DNA from: Casuarina equisetifolia
Taxonomy: Eukaryota > Streptophyta > Magnoliopsida > Fagales > Casuarinaceae
Direction: 5' to 3'
Assembly (NCBI GenBank): GCA_028551475.1
Contig: CM052360.1
Coordinates: 11,706,501-11,770,500 of the forward strand
Length of the DNA: 64,000 nt
Shown here: positions 21,597 to 33,899 of the stretch, piece by piece
Position numbering within the stretch: the first letter of the stretch is position 1
Layout of the letters: each line of letters starts with the position of its first letter
Notes under the pieces: model-generated
The model's input: the letters and a program-made list of their open reading frames with translations, nothing else
Told to the model about the DNA's origin: nothing
Database searches by the model: none
Translations under genes and position numbers: made by a program

Positions 21597-24428
21597 ATGG
21601 TGGAAATGGTGCTAGGTCTGTCATTAAGCACTGTTGCTACATCTGGAAAAGGTGGTGTTTACGGATCAGCCCTGACATGGAGAAAGCATTACAACTTAAT
21701 GAAGAAAGGTCAGACAGCCTCAGCAACTGATAGGCATTTCATCTGGCCTCAGTGCATGAGGAGAATGCTGTTTACAGGTAATCCCAATACATTAAGACAC
21801 AGAAATTTAAGGGTTGAAGCTGGATGGCTGTTTAAAGGAGGTGACCAGAGGTCAGATGCTATCTCTGAACGTAGTGAGAGTGCTAATGAGGATATATTGA
21901 TCTTCTTCTTCCAGCTGGACTTGGCCACTCGTGTACAGGTTTAAGAGGCTGTCTTTTAGATTTTTACTGCTGTAATATTCACATGATTCAGCTTGTCTCT
22001 TGGTTTAATCTTTCCAATAAGTTTTTTTTTTTCTTTTCTTTTCTCTTCTTCTTCTTCCTCTTCTGATTTGGACCATGTATGGCAGTATGCTTTAAACTTG
22101 GAACAATATGAAACTGCACAACAACTGAGAAACAAGCTTACTGAGGTTTGCCTTCTCTATCCCGCTTATATTTCATATATCATATGGATATAATATCAAT
22201 TAATTTTGTGTTCTGAAGACTGTCAGAATATCATATGTTTCTCGACAGTTCTTGCTCAAAGTTCTTAAAGTTTCAGCTAGGGCACTTCAGTACATGAAAA
22301 TTCATCAGTTACATATTTCGATGATAGGATTTATCACAGTTATTGAGTGGTTAGAGAGGAATTTTTTGCATTTTCATGTACTGAAGTGCAGAACTTATCA
22401 CCATGTGTATGACTATGTTTTCGATACCTAATTTTTCCATTTCCTGTGTAGCACTTCCCTGCAATCAGTGCATCAGCTGATTTTCGACTTTTGTATTCCG
22501 AGTTTTCAAACTTCTTATTGAGCCCCTCTCTTGGAAGGTAGAAGCAGAGGTCATGAAACAGCGAGAGGCAAAAAGGGGGTCATCTTCAAAGAGTGAAGCT
22601 CAAGATAAGGCTATAAGCATCATACGGCTACGGTGAGCCCTGCATTTTCTCAATCTGGCATCTGCCAAAGATTTTATTTAATTGATTTTGTAAATAGTTA
22701 TCCTAGACCCAATTACTTTCTAAATGTTGTTGTTCTAATCTCTTTGTCCTCTTTGTGTCACAGTGTAATATATCAACTTGTACATTAAATTACACCATTT
22801 TCTGCTTCTTTCCTTGCAGCGCAGACCTGCAGCATGCAATTGACAGCGAGAACTATGCTTCGGCTGCTGAATTACGGGATGAAATTTCCGAACTTGAGGC
22901 AGAATCTTTGGCAGCATCAGCAAAAGCTCTGGCATATGAAAATGTACAATATGCATTTCGTTTGGGGCAGAAAGTGAGGCATAAAGTCTTTGGTAAAAAC
23001 TATGATGCCATCTTGTGTGTTATTTTTGCTATCTTTGGTTCGATGCACCTATAAAGTACAATCTCGAGTAAAAAGCAAAATTTTTTTTCTCCTTTTCGCT
23101 GATTATTGATATGAGTAGATCTCGTTTAGGGCTATTAGGATTTTGGGGCTATTACAAGGAAATTATAGTTAACTGCCTAAGAATGAGTAAAAGGTGGAGA
23201 AACCTAAATTTATCAACGTGAAGTCAGTAGAATCAGGGGTTGATTCTTCATGTATGATGATTGGACGTTATTTTCCTTGTTTCCCTTTCTTTTTCCCTGC
23301 TGGTTTGTAATACTTAGGACTCATCTTACATCATCAGGCTATCGTGCTGTAATTTGTGGAATGGATCCTATGTGCTGTGAATCAAGCTCATGGATGGAGA
23401 TAGCCCAAGTTGAAAAGTTGAGTCGGGGTTCCAATCAGCCATTTTATCAGGTTTAACCAACTGTAACTGTTTTTTCAGTTTCTCCAATGGTGGAACGTTT
23501 ATATCATGGTCTATGTTATGCAGTTTCTGTTAGTTCCTAAGCATGATTAACCTAATCAATTTTAATAACAAGAACTTTTACGCCATGATGTGGAAAAATC
23601 TTTCATCTCATAAGAAAATGAGTTTCTTCCTTATCTTTGTACATTAACTCACACGATGAAGTGGGGCAGTGGTTATCATATCTAAGTTTAAATGTTGATG
23701 ATTTCGAACATTTTCCACCATTTTGACCAACTGTTGCTACACCCTTACCCACTCCTTTGGTGCATTTCTAAGTAAGTAGCCTGAATAACCGAATGTAATA
23801 AATTGACAGTTTTGAGTTCCTTGTTTTTTTCACATCATTTTATCTGTTAGTTGAATGAGCAGCTATGGTGGAAATACTTATTTCCAATAACATTGTTTTT
23901 ATTGTTTTCCAGGTTTTGGTTGATGTACATGCAGACCCTAATCTACTGGTGGCTTATGGTAATTTACACCTGCTTGATTCATTTTGTCTTTAAGATTGGT
24001 TTTCCTGTGTCCTTGTCTTTGTGTTGAGTGTTTCTTTTGTGAGGTTTTTCCGGTCGGATTTTGAATTTCCTGATGAACATATGGAATGATTTTCCTTGTT
24101 GCAGTTTCCGAGGAGAATCTATTAGCCCCTGGACAACCAGATACGGTGATTGTCCCATTTTCTTATATTAAATCTTTGTATTAGTGTTTTGTGTGTAGTA
24201 TTTCCCTTAATAACAATGATTTGCACTTCCTGTGATGTTGCTTAATCTTTTGCTGCTCTTAACTATGTACAGGACAGGTTTGATCATCCTTATATTTCCT
24301 TTTTATTTTATGGTATGGACACGGCTGGTGATTTTATCCCAATCAAGCAGCTGCGTGAAAAATACAATAGGCCCCGCCATGAAGTACCCTTTGACTCGGA
24401 AGATGATAAGCCTAGTGGTGATGCTTAA
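21597..24428 (+). CDS. CLPF: CLPF-like chloroplast Clp protease adaptor (UVR + YccV domains), 8 exons
   Basis: Exons: 21597-21938, 22086-22145, 22538-22632, 22820-22992, 23338-23450, 23913-23958, 24105-24145 and 24273-24428; 341 aa. It closely resembles At2g03390 (CLPF) as I recall it. The N-terminal 75 or so residues are Ser/Thr/Arg-rich, as in a plastid transit peptide. ANEDILIFFFQLDLATRVQ leads into a UVR motif (YALNLEQYETAQQLRNKLTE, 115-134), with a second UVR-like helix pair at about 167-195 (ADLQHAIDSENYASAAELRD). The YccV/HspQ-like domain occupies about 212-330 (LGQKVRHKVFGYRAVICGMD, FYQVLVDVH, FDHPYISFLFYG). In Arabidopsis stroma CLPF works with CLPS1 in delivering substrates such as GluTR to the Clp protease. 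The start could be 21597 or the ATG at 21606. The frame is intact. Confidence 0.94.
22282..22389. repeat. Perfect 20-bp inverted repeat in CLPF intron 2
   Basis: The arm at 22282-22301 (GCACTTCAGTACATG and on) is the exact reverse complement of 22370-22389, with a 68-nt loop between them. It lies wholly within intron 2 (22146-22537). It could be a young MITE-like footprint, a chance duplication-inversion, or an intronic small-RNA hairpin. Confidence 0.85.
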
Positions 24429-24439
24429 GATACTAATGC

Positions 24440-25440
24440 CTCTTGAATGTTCAGGAGTAGAATTTCCATGTGTCACTTAGTAAATTGGGTCTTGGTTGTT
24501 ATCTGGAAGTTTACTTTTTTCATCTTCTGTAATCCATTTACTTGTAGAGTTCTTGGCTACAAAGGTCATTTCTACTGTCTCTACTTGGAGGCGCCATACA
24601 TTGCACGTGTAATCCTGGTTCACATTTATCAAATTTCTGGACTTCTGGAGTGTAAGTGTAGTGTGCTCAGCAGAATGTTTTGGCTGCTAGATTTTGATTT
24701 TCTCAATGGGAAAACCCAATATTGAAAGCATTTTAACACGAAGAACTTTGGCTTGGAATTTTGTGCCTAATGCTTCGACAGAGGGATGGTGGGGATGGCT
24801 TTTCTTAACAACCATACATCGACCTGAATCTAATGTGAAAAAAGCCGAGAAGACAGACAAACAACTAATAAGCTATGTGTATGTAATAGATGCAAATGAC
24901 CGGTGCAAATAGCAAGTTAGCTTACAAAAGTATGCCAATTGCTTTGGACTATTGAAGCTTAAGGGGGCAGCAAGTGTATTACGTTAATCATTGATCCAAA
25001 AGAATAATAATCTCCATCTATTCCTGGTTCTACAAGGACAAAATGCAAGCCAAAGATCTTGTTCTTATAACAAAGTTTGTGGGAATGTTGGAGGTTGAAC
25101 GTGTTGCATATCAGTCGTCGTGCTTGTTGTGGGATGGACAGGCTCGTGGGAAGTCTCCTTTTAAGTCTTTAAAACTAGTAGTCAGGTTCTTTATATAGCT
25201 AGAAACTCCCTCTCGACGGAGAGGGGGAACGAAGTCCTTCAACGTTCACTCTCCTTCGACGCCACACAGGACTTGAAACTGCATATCAATGGCTTCTGCC
25301 ATAGTGTCGCAACAAAAAGACTATTCGATGCTATAACTCACAGTGTGTGAATACGGAAAGAAGGCTGATAGAAAGTTTCATGTTGCGTTGAGGTCATTGT
25401 GAACGTCGGCCTGTTGATTAAGCTGCTCAAAAACAAGAAT
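24440..25440. other. CLPF 3' UTR and intergenic region
   Basis: No gene is recognised. A short perfect-looking hairpin (CCCTCTCGACGGAGAGGG) is present near 25208-25226. The remaining open frames are short and unlike any family. Confidence 0.45.
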
Positions 25441-25441
25441 A

Positions 25442-27790
25442 ATGACGCTCTACATGCCTTTTTTCAGGTGCTGCACCACTTTAAGAACTCTAACCCAACT
25501 CCATGCCCATCTATTTGTCACTGGCCTCCACAGAGACCCACTGGCTTCCACCAAACTCGTTGAATCTTATGCTCAAATGGGTACCCTTCAAACTTCAAGA
25601 CTTGTCTTTGAAACCTTCCCTAGCCCAGATTCATTCATGTGGGGTGTACTTATTAAGTGTTATGTTTGGAACCACTACTTTGAAGAAGCAATTGCACTGT
25701 ACCGTAAAATGTTGTACCATCATGTCCAGTTCAATAGGTTTATATATCCTTCCATTTTGAGAGCTTGCTCTGGTTTGGGTGATCTGCGTATTGGTGGAAA
25801 GGTCCATGGGAGGATATTCAAATGTGGGTTTCGCAGTGATGCGATTGTTGAAACTTCATTGCTTAGTATGTATGGCGAGATGGGCTGCCTAGATGATGCA
25901 CGGAAGATATTCGACGGAATGCTGATTAAAGATGTCGTTTTGTGGAGTTCAATTATATCATGTTATGTGGAGAATGAAGACACAAGAGAAGGCTTGGATT
26001 TGTTCCGCAGGATGGTCTCTGAAGGTGTTGAACCAGATTCAGTGACAATGCTTAGTGTAGCTGAGGCTTGTGGTGACTTGGGTTTTCTGGGACTAGCGAG
26101 GTCCGTTCATGGTCAAGTTGTGACAAGGGCAATTAAAAGTGATGGGTCTTTGGATACCTCCCTAATTGTAATGTATACTGAATGTGGCGACTTGCATAGT
26201 GCAGAGAGGGTCTTTCGAATTGTTAATCACCGGCATACGGCTTCTTGGACAGCTATGATCACATGCTACAACGTAACTAATCTCTTTCGAGAAGCAATAG
26301 ATGTTTTTGTTGAGATGCAAGGGTCTAAAGTAGAACCCAATTCAGTAACCGTGATGTCTGTCTTACGTTCTTGTGCTAGGTTAGGCTTGCTTAGAGAAGG
26401 GAAATCAGTTCATGGCTTTGTTTTTAGAAAAGCTTTGGATGATGACCTTGATTTTCTAGGGCCAGCTTTAATAGAATTATACGCTGAATGCGGAAAACTA
26501 AATACTTGCAAGGAGTTTCTCCATACACTTGGTAAGAGAAATATTGTATCCTGGAATATGATCGTTTCGCATTATGCTCGGAGAGAGTTGTTTAAGGAGG
26601 CATTAGCACTCTTTGTGCAGATACCGACGCACAGAATGATGCCAGATTCATATAGCCTGTCGAGTTCTCTTTCAGCCTGTGGAAATGTGGGTTCAATACA
26701 GCTTGGATATCAGATTCATGGCCATGTCATCAAAAGAGGGATCATGGATGAGTTTGTACAGAATTCGCTAATTGACATGTACTCTAAATGTGGGTTCGTG
26801 GATTCTGCATACATGATATTTGAAAGAACTAACCAGAGAAGTGTTGTGACTTGGAATTCTATGATTTGTGGGTTTTCTCAGAATGGTAATTCAGTGGAGG
26901 CAATTAGGCTCTTTGACAAAATGTATCTGAATGGCGCTGAGATGAATGAAGTAACATTCTTAAGTGCAATTCAAGCTTGCTCCCATTTGGGTCATTTAGA
27001 AAAGGGAAAATGGGTGCACCACAAGGTTATTACCTGTGGTATGGAGAAAGATCTTTATGTAGACACAGCTCTAATGGACATGTATGCCAAGTGCGGAAAC
27101 CTTCATGTAGCCCAAGTAGTTTTTGATAGCATGTCAGAGCGGAGTGTGGTTTCATGGAGTACGATGATTGCTGGTTATGGAATACATGGTCGGATAGATG
27201 CTGCTATCTCACTTTTCAGTCAGATGGTGAATTCCGGAATAAAACCAAATGAAGTTTCCTTCATGAATATTCTGTCAGCTTGCAGTCACGCAGGATCTGT
27301 AGAAGAAGGGAGGTCATATTTTAGCTCAATGAAGGATTTTGGAATCGAGCCCAAAACAGATCATTTTGCCACTTTAGTTGACCTTCTGAGCAGAGCTGGT
27401 GATCTCAGTGGAGCCTATGAAATTATCAAATCAATTCCGTCTCCCGTAGATGCTAGTATCTGGGGTGCTTTACTTAATGGATGCCGAATACACCAGAGGA
27501 TGGATATGATTAGAAGTATTCAAATAGACCTTTCAGATATTAGTACTGATGATAGTGGGTACTTTACTTTATTGTCTAATGTATATGCAGAAGGGGGAGA
27601 CTTTAATGAATTTGGGAAGGTGAGATCCATGATGAAAGGAATAGGTCTAATGAAGGTTCCTGGATGGAGTACAATTGAACTCAACAAAAGAATTTACAGA
27701 TTTGGAGCTGGAGATACTTCCCATCTGCAAACGAATGAAATTTGCAAGATTTCGGAAACTTTTGCTGCTCTGGCTGTTGAGCAAGGATGA
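25442..27790 (+). CDS. PLS-class pentatricopeptide repeat protein, At1g69350-like
   Basis: A single exon encodes 782 aa. Repeated PPR units of the P-L-S type run through most of the protein, for example PDSFMWGVLIKCYVWNHYFEEAIALYRKM, FVQNSLIDMYSKCGFVDSAY, SVVTWNSMICGFSQNGNSVE and DLYVDTALMDMYAKCGNLHV (longer motifs here are consecutive within about 60-780). The C-terminal 80-100 residues form an E-type tail (DSGYFTLLSNVYAEGGDFNE, VPGWSTIEL); there is no DYW deaminase domain. E-class PPR proteins bind organellar RNA one base per repeat and usually act in C-to-U editing with partner factors. The opening MTLYMPFFRCC and the overall wording match At1g69350 as I remember it, which is predicted mitochondrial. 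The gene is intronless, as usual in this family, and undamaged. It converges with the PPR gene at 28834-30999. Confidence 0.93.
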   Translation: MTLYMPFFRCCTTLRTLTQLHAHLFVTGLHRDPLASTKLVESYAQMGTLQTSRLVFETFPSPDSFMWGVLIKCYVWNHYFEEAIALYRKMLYHHVQFNRFIYPSILRACSGLGDLRIGGKVHGRIFKCGFRSDAIVETSLLSMYGEMGCLDDARKIFDGMLIKDVVLWSSIISCYVENEDTREGLDLFRRMVSEGVEPDSVTMLSVAEACGDLGFLGLARSVHGQVVTRAIKSDGSLDTSLIVMYTECGDLHSAERVFRIVNHRHTASWTAMITCYNVTNLFREAIDVFVEMQGSKVEPNSVTVMSVLRSCARLGLLREGKSVHGFVFRKALDDDLDFLGPALIELYAECGKLNTCKEFLHTLGKRNIVSWNMIVSHYARRELFKEALALFVQIPTHRMMPDSYSLSSSLSACGNVGSIQLGYQIHGHVIKRGIMDEFVQNSLIDMYSKCGFVDSAYMIFERTNQRSVVTWNSMICGFSQNGNSVEAIRLFDKMYLNGAEMNEVTFLSAIQACSHLGHLEKGKWVHHKVITCGMEKDLYVDTALMDMYAKCGNLHVAQVVFDSMSERSVVSWSTMIAGYGIHGRIDAAISLFSQMVNSGIKPNEVSFMNILSACSHAGSVEEGRSYFSSMKDFGIEPKTDHFATLVDLLSRAGDLSGAYEIIKSIPSPVDASIWGALLNGCRIHQRMDMIRSIQIDLSDISTDDSGYFTLLSNVYAEGGDFNEFGKVRSMMKGIGLMKVPGWSTIELNKRIYRFGAGDTSHLQTNEICKISETFAALAVEQG

Positions 27791-28833
27791 AATGTAGAAT
27801 ATGAGAGTTCAATACCTAATTTTTTTCTAGGAAGATAATCCTAAAGTCAACAGGAGAGGCTGATAACTGAGTTTGGAATAGATAAACACCCGTCCGGGAT
27901 CAACCCTACAGATTTCTAACAAAACCCTCATTTTTGTAGAGCATCATTTTTTTTATCCCACAAATAAAGTGGTTTCCTTTTTTATGTTAGGGAGTTGGTC
28001 TTATCCAAATCAATACAGAAATCTGGATAGCCCTCTGTCTACTCTAATTATTTAGTAAATAAAATGGCCAACTGTATTCCTTGAGTAAGCATTTCTGGCA
28101 CACCTCCCTCGCATTTAATCCTTTTTCAGTAGCAATTTTATTGTATAATGTATATTGCATAGATGATTCGGTGACTTGATGAGCAAAAGTTCATTTGGCT
28201 TACCTGTTAGTAACTTTATTTTATAGGTTAATTTGATATTGTGGTCCCTGTCATCAGGTGCTGTGGTAGTGGAAAAATAAAGATAATACATGCACTAGTA
28301 GCTTGGGATACAATTCGAAATGAAAATATACAATTTACTAGTATTAAACGGTCACTTCCTCCATCCCACCACAACCAATGCCAATCCAGAGCAAGGGGGT
28401 ATAACCAATATTGTCATTAACAAAATCGTCGTGGAGTTCACTGACATCATAGGCAGTCGAGCGGACAATGCTTCTTAAGCCTGTTTCAAAAGCATAATGC
28501 CTTCGGAGAGTGATATCCAACGTCATTCAATGCTGATGATGCAGAAAGAAATTTACCACCAAGAGTATTGACTCTTGGCCAACTCATGAAGGGCAGGTGC
28601 CAAGTTCCACTTTTCCCATCATAGTCAGCCCCACAGCACTTTCCCGGACATAGAACCTGGCAGTTGGCAAAAGTCTGATATGAGTGTATGCAAGAACTAA
28701 AATCCTCCCCCATCAGTACCTGCCTAAAAAATGCATTCAAATTGGGGATAATTAGCCTTACAGCTCGGCACACTCTTCACATCCTTAAGTTTCGATAAGA
28801 CCTAACAAAAACATGCACGATTGAGGCATATAA
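27791..28833. other. Spacer between convergent PPR genes
   Basis: This should contain both 3' UTRs. On the minus strand, 28344-28773 has two overlapping open frames of 60 and 95 codons (one ending GCGGMEEVTV) that I cannot assign. They may be 3' UTR sequence or the remains of a small exon. Confidence 0.4.
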
Positions 28834-30999
28834 CTAGGCAAGAGATGAAACTTTCATAGGTGAGATATCATTGGTTATATCCATTTCCACAAGGCTAAAC
28901 CCAGGGTACTTGCTCAATCCTCTTTGCTTCATTAGCTTTCTCACCCTATTAACCTCGCTCCATCTTCCATCTGAAGCATACAAGTTAGACATGAGTACAT
29001 AGTAACTAGCTTCATCAGGATGTAACCCCAGCATTTTCTGGATTGCCATCTCTGCAAGATCAAATCTTGCATAAAGTCCACACCCATGGAGAAAAGAACC
29101 GATCAAACTAACATCTGGTTTTACTGGCATATTCTCAAGGAAGTATAAGGCTTCTTCTAGTCTGCCAGCACGAGATAATAGATCTACCATACATGCATAA
29201 TGCTTCATCGAAGGAACAAAGTTAAAGTCCTGGCACATCAAATTGAAACACCTCCAGCCCTCCCCAATCATCCCTGTATGACTACACGCAGATAATACAG
29301 TCGTGAAAATTACTTCGCTGAGTTCCAATTTCTCTTTCAACATATCACCAAAAAGGGCAAGGGACCCACTAACATCCCCTTGCATTCCATAACCACCAAT
29401 AATTGCACTCCAGGTGACACTGTTTTTCTCTCCCATCTCATCAAATACTTTACGAGCAGACTTCACATCTCCGCATTTGGAATACAAGTTAAGAAGTGCA
29501 GTACCAACATACACACTAGGTGATAGTAGACCCTCTTTTATAGAGAAAGCATGAAAAGAAGAACCGACTTGAATAGCACCAAGGGAAGCACAAGCTGAGA
29601 GACCACTAACAAGAGTGAATGTGTCAGATGAAACAGAATCTGATCTCATTCGATTAAAGAGTCGAAGAGCTTCAAAAGCATTACCAATTAGTGAATACCC
29701 AAATATAATTGAATTCCAGGTAACCACACCCTTGTCCAAAACTGTTTCAAATATATATCTAGCATCTTTGATCATCCTACATTTTGCATACATATCTATG
29801 AGAGCATTGCTCACTGTCGATTTTCCAAACCCAAGCTTAGTAGCCAAACCATGAACTGACCTTCCCATATCCAGATTGCCCAACTGTGCACATGCCGAAA
29901 GCACACTTGCAAGCGTAACAGAATTTGGCAATATGTCAAACCATTTCTTATCCAAAAACAATTTTAACGCCTCATTCGGATGGGCATTCTGTACGTATCC
30001 AACAATCATTGCCGTCCACGAGACAAGATCAATAGCAGAAAGCTCATCAAAGACAGTACGAGCATCTCTAACATCCCCGCACTTTGCATACATGTCTAGA
30101 AGTGCTGTAACCAAGAAAGTATTAATTTCAATACCATTCTTAATAACATAACCGTGAATCCACTTCCCTTGATGTAAAGCTCGTAAATTTGTGCACGCAG
30201 TGACTAAGCTCACTATGGTAAACGGGTTACCCTCAACTAGCCCTTCTCTCATGCGGTTGAACAAAACCAACCCTTCTATAGGACAATCATTCTGCACATA
30301 CCCCACAATCATTGATGTCCATGAAACCACATTTTTATCAAGAATATCTTCGAACACCTCACGAGAACTCCTAATCTCTCCGCATTTCGCGTACATATCT
30401 ACAAGATTAGTCAACACAAAACAATCGCGGCTCCCTGCCTTAACAATCTGGCAATGAACATTCCTCCCACCATCAAAATCGCGGAGTTGACAACACGCCT
30501 TCAACAAGATTGCAAACACAAGGTTGTCGCACTCTCTGACGCATAATCTCATACGGTTGTAGAACGGAATAATCTCCGAATACATATCATTCAGAAAATA
30601 CCACCGAATCATCCCCCTCCATGAATATAAATCCGGGCTTTCTATTCTATCAAATAATAAGCGGGCATGCTCAACATGCCCAAAAGAACTGTACAAGCTA
30701 ACTAACTTCGTATCGTATAGAAGCTCACCGGAGAGGCCGTTTACGACGAGTAAGCCGTGAATCCTCTTGAGAGAATCGATGTTTCTGCATGAACCCAGAA
30801 GAGAAAAGCAGAGGTTTGAAGAGATAGAGTGCATAGAAGCGATGGTCTGAGCGAGTTCCAGAGATTCCACGACTTGTTGATGGGTTGCATAGGTGAGAGT
30901 GCGGCATGGAAGTAGAGGCTTTTTGGTGAGAGTGCGCCATGGAAGGCAAGCCTTTTTGGCGAGAGGGAGTAATGAACGTAGGGTGTAGACGACTTTCAT
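28834..30999 (-). CDS. PLS-class pentatricopeptide repeat protein, At2g03380-like
   Basis: A single exon encodes 721 aa, starting at the ATG at 30999 and ending at TAG at 28834. A basic, Leu/Ser-rich N-terminus (MKVVYTLRSLLPLAKKAC) suits an organelle presequence. PLS repeats run from about residue 70 to 650, with typical cores such as VLTNLVDMYAKCGEIRSSRE, NVVSWTSMIVGYVQNDCP and STVSNALIDMYAKCRM. An E-type tail (ASYYVLMSNLYASDGRWSEV, PGFSLVEMDI) closes the protein, without a DYW domain. The predicted role is recognition of a mitochondrial or plastid RNA site, probably for editing. It resembles At2g03380 as I recall it. It is not a recent duplicate of the neighbouring PPR gene, because the repeat wording differs throughout. 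No frameshift or internal stop is seen. Confidence 0.92.
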   Translation of the reverse strand: MKVVYTLRSLLPLAKKACLPWRTLTKKPLLPCRTLTYATHQQVVESLELAQTIASMHSISSNLCFSLLGSCRNIDSLKRIHGLLVVNGLSGELLYDTKLVSLYSSFGHVEHARLLFDRIESPDLYSWRGMIRWYFLNDMYSEIIPFYNRMRLCVRECDNLVFAILLKACCQLRDFDGGRNVHCQIVKAGSRDCFVLTNLVDMYAKCGEIRSSREVFEDILDKNVVSWTSMIVGYVQNDCPIEGLVLFNRMREGLVEGNPFTIVSLVTACTNLRALHQGKWIHGYVIKNGIEINTFLVTALLDMYAKCGDVRDARTVFDELSAIDLVSWTAMIVGYVQNAHPNEALKLFLDKKWFDILPNSVTLASVLSACAQLGNLDMGRSVHGLATKLGFGKSTVSNALIDMYAKCRMIKDARYIFETVLDKGVVTWNSIIFGYSLIGNAFEALRLFNRMRSDSVSSDTFTLVSGLSACASLGAIQVGSSFHAFSIKEGLLSPSVYVGTALLNLYSKCGDVKSARKVFDEMGEKNSVTWSAIIGGYGMQGDVSGSLALFGDMLKEKLELSEVIFTTVLSACSHTGMIGEGWRCFNLMCQDFNFVPSMKHYACMVDLLSRAGRLEEALYFLENMPVKPDVSLIGSFLHGCGLYARFDLAEMAIQKMLGLHPDEASYYVLMSNLYASDGRWSEVNRVRKLMKQRGLSKYPGFSLVEMDITNDISPMKVSSLA

Positions 31000-33844
31000 C
31001 CTCTGTTGTAATTACCGGAGTTTGCTGGAGGAGCAAAGCAGCGGCGCTCGCGCCATTGTTTCCCTGCCTGATAATATGCCAGCAGCAAGGGTGTGGAGAA
31101 TTAAAACATTTTATCATCAAAATTAAATTCTAATGACCTCTACCTTGAAAATTCTTTTGTAAAGAACAGTGATTTTAAAGAAGATGAATGTAGAAGCAAA
31201 AAAATATGGACACGTTAAGATGGCGAGGGTGATTTTTTATGTATGTTCTTTAATTTTTAGCTCTATAACAAAAATATTTCACGTATTTATATTAATTATT
31301 CCGAATTTATCACTCTTAAAATGTTTTTGGACTCATAATTTATTGATGATAATATGTTTCTTTCACAAGAAAGAACTTGTTACAGAATTTTAATGGCTTT
31401 TGTTTAGTAAGAAAAAAAAAAAGTAATACTGAATTGACACTCACGCAATCCAAGCCTAATATTGTTAACTTTTTATAATAAATAAAATAAAATAAGGAAA
31501 CAATTGGTTTCATACAGAAAAAAGTGAAAATATAAAGAACATAATAATCACGATAGTTGCTAAATAAGTATTTTGGGTTCTAATCCTCCTTGATTACATG
31601 TTTGCCTAATATGAGCACACTTTTAGACAAATCACTTCTTTCCAATATAAACCATCAAGCAAAGTTTGATAAAAGTTTTAAGTTATTTAAAAAAATCACA
31701 ATAATTTATGTGAGTAATTCAAAATAAAATTCCCTATGCATCACTTCCCTGTGAGGCCTAGCCAATGTTTATCAACCATATTCCATGGATCTCAAATTGA
31801 TGCATTGATAGATGGAATTGCACTATATATCAACATGGTTGCTAGTAGAAATACTTATGTCAACAACCTCCTCAAATAATAAGATTAATTTATACGAGAA
31901 TTTTGTTTCTCTTTGGAGTCTTTTATATTAATACAAAAGTTTTGAAATGTAAAAAGAGAAATAAGGGACTAGATGTTTTGAAGTTAACATGACACATTAA
32001 ATATTGTAAATTTCAATTTTATTTTCTATTGCAAGTCTTTAAAGTCACTTGATTTTAAGAGAATGAAAGAAAAAACTTGTAAAAAATAATATAAGAGAAA
32101 TCAAATTCAATTCACAATGCAAGATCTACTTACTCCCAAAATTCTAATAAAATTTATCATGTGTATATAAAACTACAACTACTTTGAATCAAAATCAACA
32201 TTATAACTTGTAACTACAAATAAAGAATGGGCCATGAATTCAAGTCACATAAAAAAGAAAAAAAATCAAGTGTAAAAGTTTATTTTAAAACCTTAAGATA
32301 ATAAATGAGAAAACTTTAATACTTATATGACCTAATGCTCACCATTTTACTTTCAACATAAGATAATATTTATTTTTAATATTCTTTTTAAAGTGTAAGA
32401 GTCTATTTTAAAAATTTAAAGTTTTGGATAAGAAAATATCATTATTTATAATACAAAATACCCATCATCTTGCCTTTAGTGTAGAACAACATTTATTTTT
32501 AATATTGTTTATCACATACATACTAACATAAATATTGCATATGAAAAGAAACTCAACTTTAAGATATGATGGTTTATAAAGTAAAAGTCAAGAACTTGAC
32601 TTTTATATTATATCAAAACCTTAAGATATTAGGTGGTTAAATTTCATTACTTATATGCTTAAAGAGTTCATTTTTGATGTGATATAATATTTACTTTTAA
32701 CTAAAAAAAAAATTAAGAAGTTCAAAAGAAGAAAAGTCTAACCCTAAACGTGGACCCTACCGAGAGATGACACCTCAATGATTGTAGGTTACAAAGTAGA
32801 TATACAAGAAGGCGGGGGAGGGGGCAGAAATAATTGATATAAAGTGAAGGGCCCCAGCTGCAATTAATGCGGCTGGGGGTACAAAGCCGAAAGATAAAAA
32901 AGGGGTACGTAGAAAAGGACAGATACGTCGGAAGGGCAGTGGAAAGTGGAGTGGGTGAAGCTTTTTCGCATGACGATGGAAAGGGATAGAGGGACTTGTC
33001 GTGAGCTGTGATTGGGCAGAAGAGTATCTAAGGAGACTTAATGACTCTGACCACTGTACCCCAGATCAACTCATACACCGACACGCCCACGCATATGCAG
33101 GCGCACGCACCCTACAAAAAGAAAGATCTTCTCCTCTTCTGTCCCCTCATCTCCTTCCCCCACGCTCCCAGTCCCCGCGTGCCCACACCTCCTTTTTTTT
33201 TCCCACCTTTCTTTTTGGAATAATTGCATTTATGAAAATAAAAAATAACTGTTAATAATAATTGATATAAAAATTTAGGTTCAAGTAAAGGCACTCAATC
33301 ATAGTTTTCTACCCTCTAGGTTTGCACATATAAAAAATGATTGTCTTATAATATTAATATTAAATAATTTTTTTAATGTATTTATTTTTTATGTTATTTT
33401 TTTTAACATATAAGACTGAGACATTTTTAACAAAAAATTTTGTTTGTTTTTTTTGGGTGAAAAAGTTGCTGAATGCTGCTTGTCCTTTTTTATGTATCAT
33501 TACTGAGCAAGAACAGAAAGCGGGACACATGTTTTCAATTTGGTTGTACTATTGCCATTATGTTGGCGAAAAAGATCGCTTCCATGAGAAGCGAATCGTT
33601 TGTCAGAAAAGTGGAACTCCGCAAACAGATAATCAGGCTGGCTGGATCAGCACACAGAAAATCACTCTCCCGCACAATCATTGCACTTAGGGGGTAAAAT
33701 GGTTGTTTGGCCATCAATTTTAGCGTCTGGGAAGATGCAGAGTGACTTAATCAATCCTTGTTTCCTGTGGGAAGCCTCATTTACGGGACTATCTTGCTTA
33801 TTGGGCTCTCATTTTCCAGAAATCACGGTTCCTATGTATTTGAC

Positions 33845-33899
<55 letters not shown>

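Noticed and set aside
29615-30457. Plus-strand frames of 79-91 codons
   Set aside because: They are antisense shadows of the minus-strand PPR gene.
33848-33898. Microsatellite-encoded frame (Glu-Arg repeats)
   Set aside because: The apparent coding comes from the (GA)n tract.
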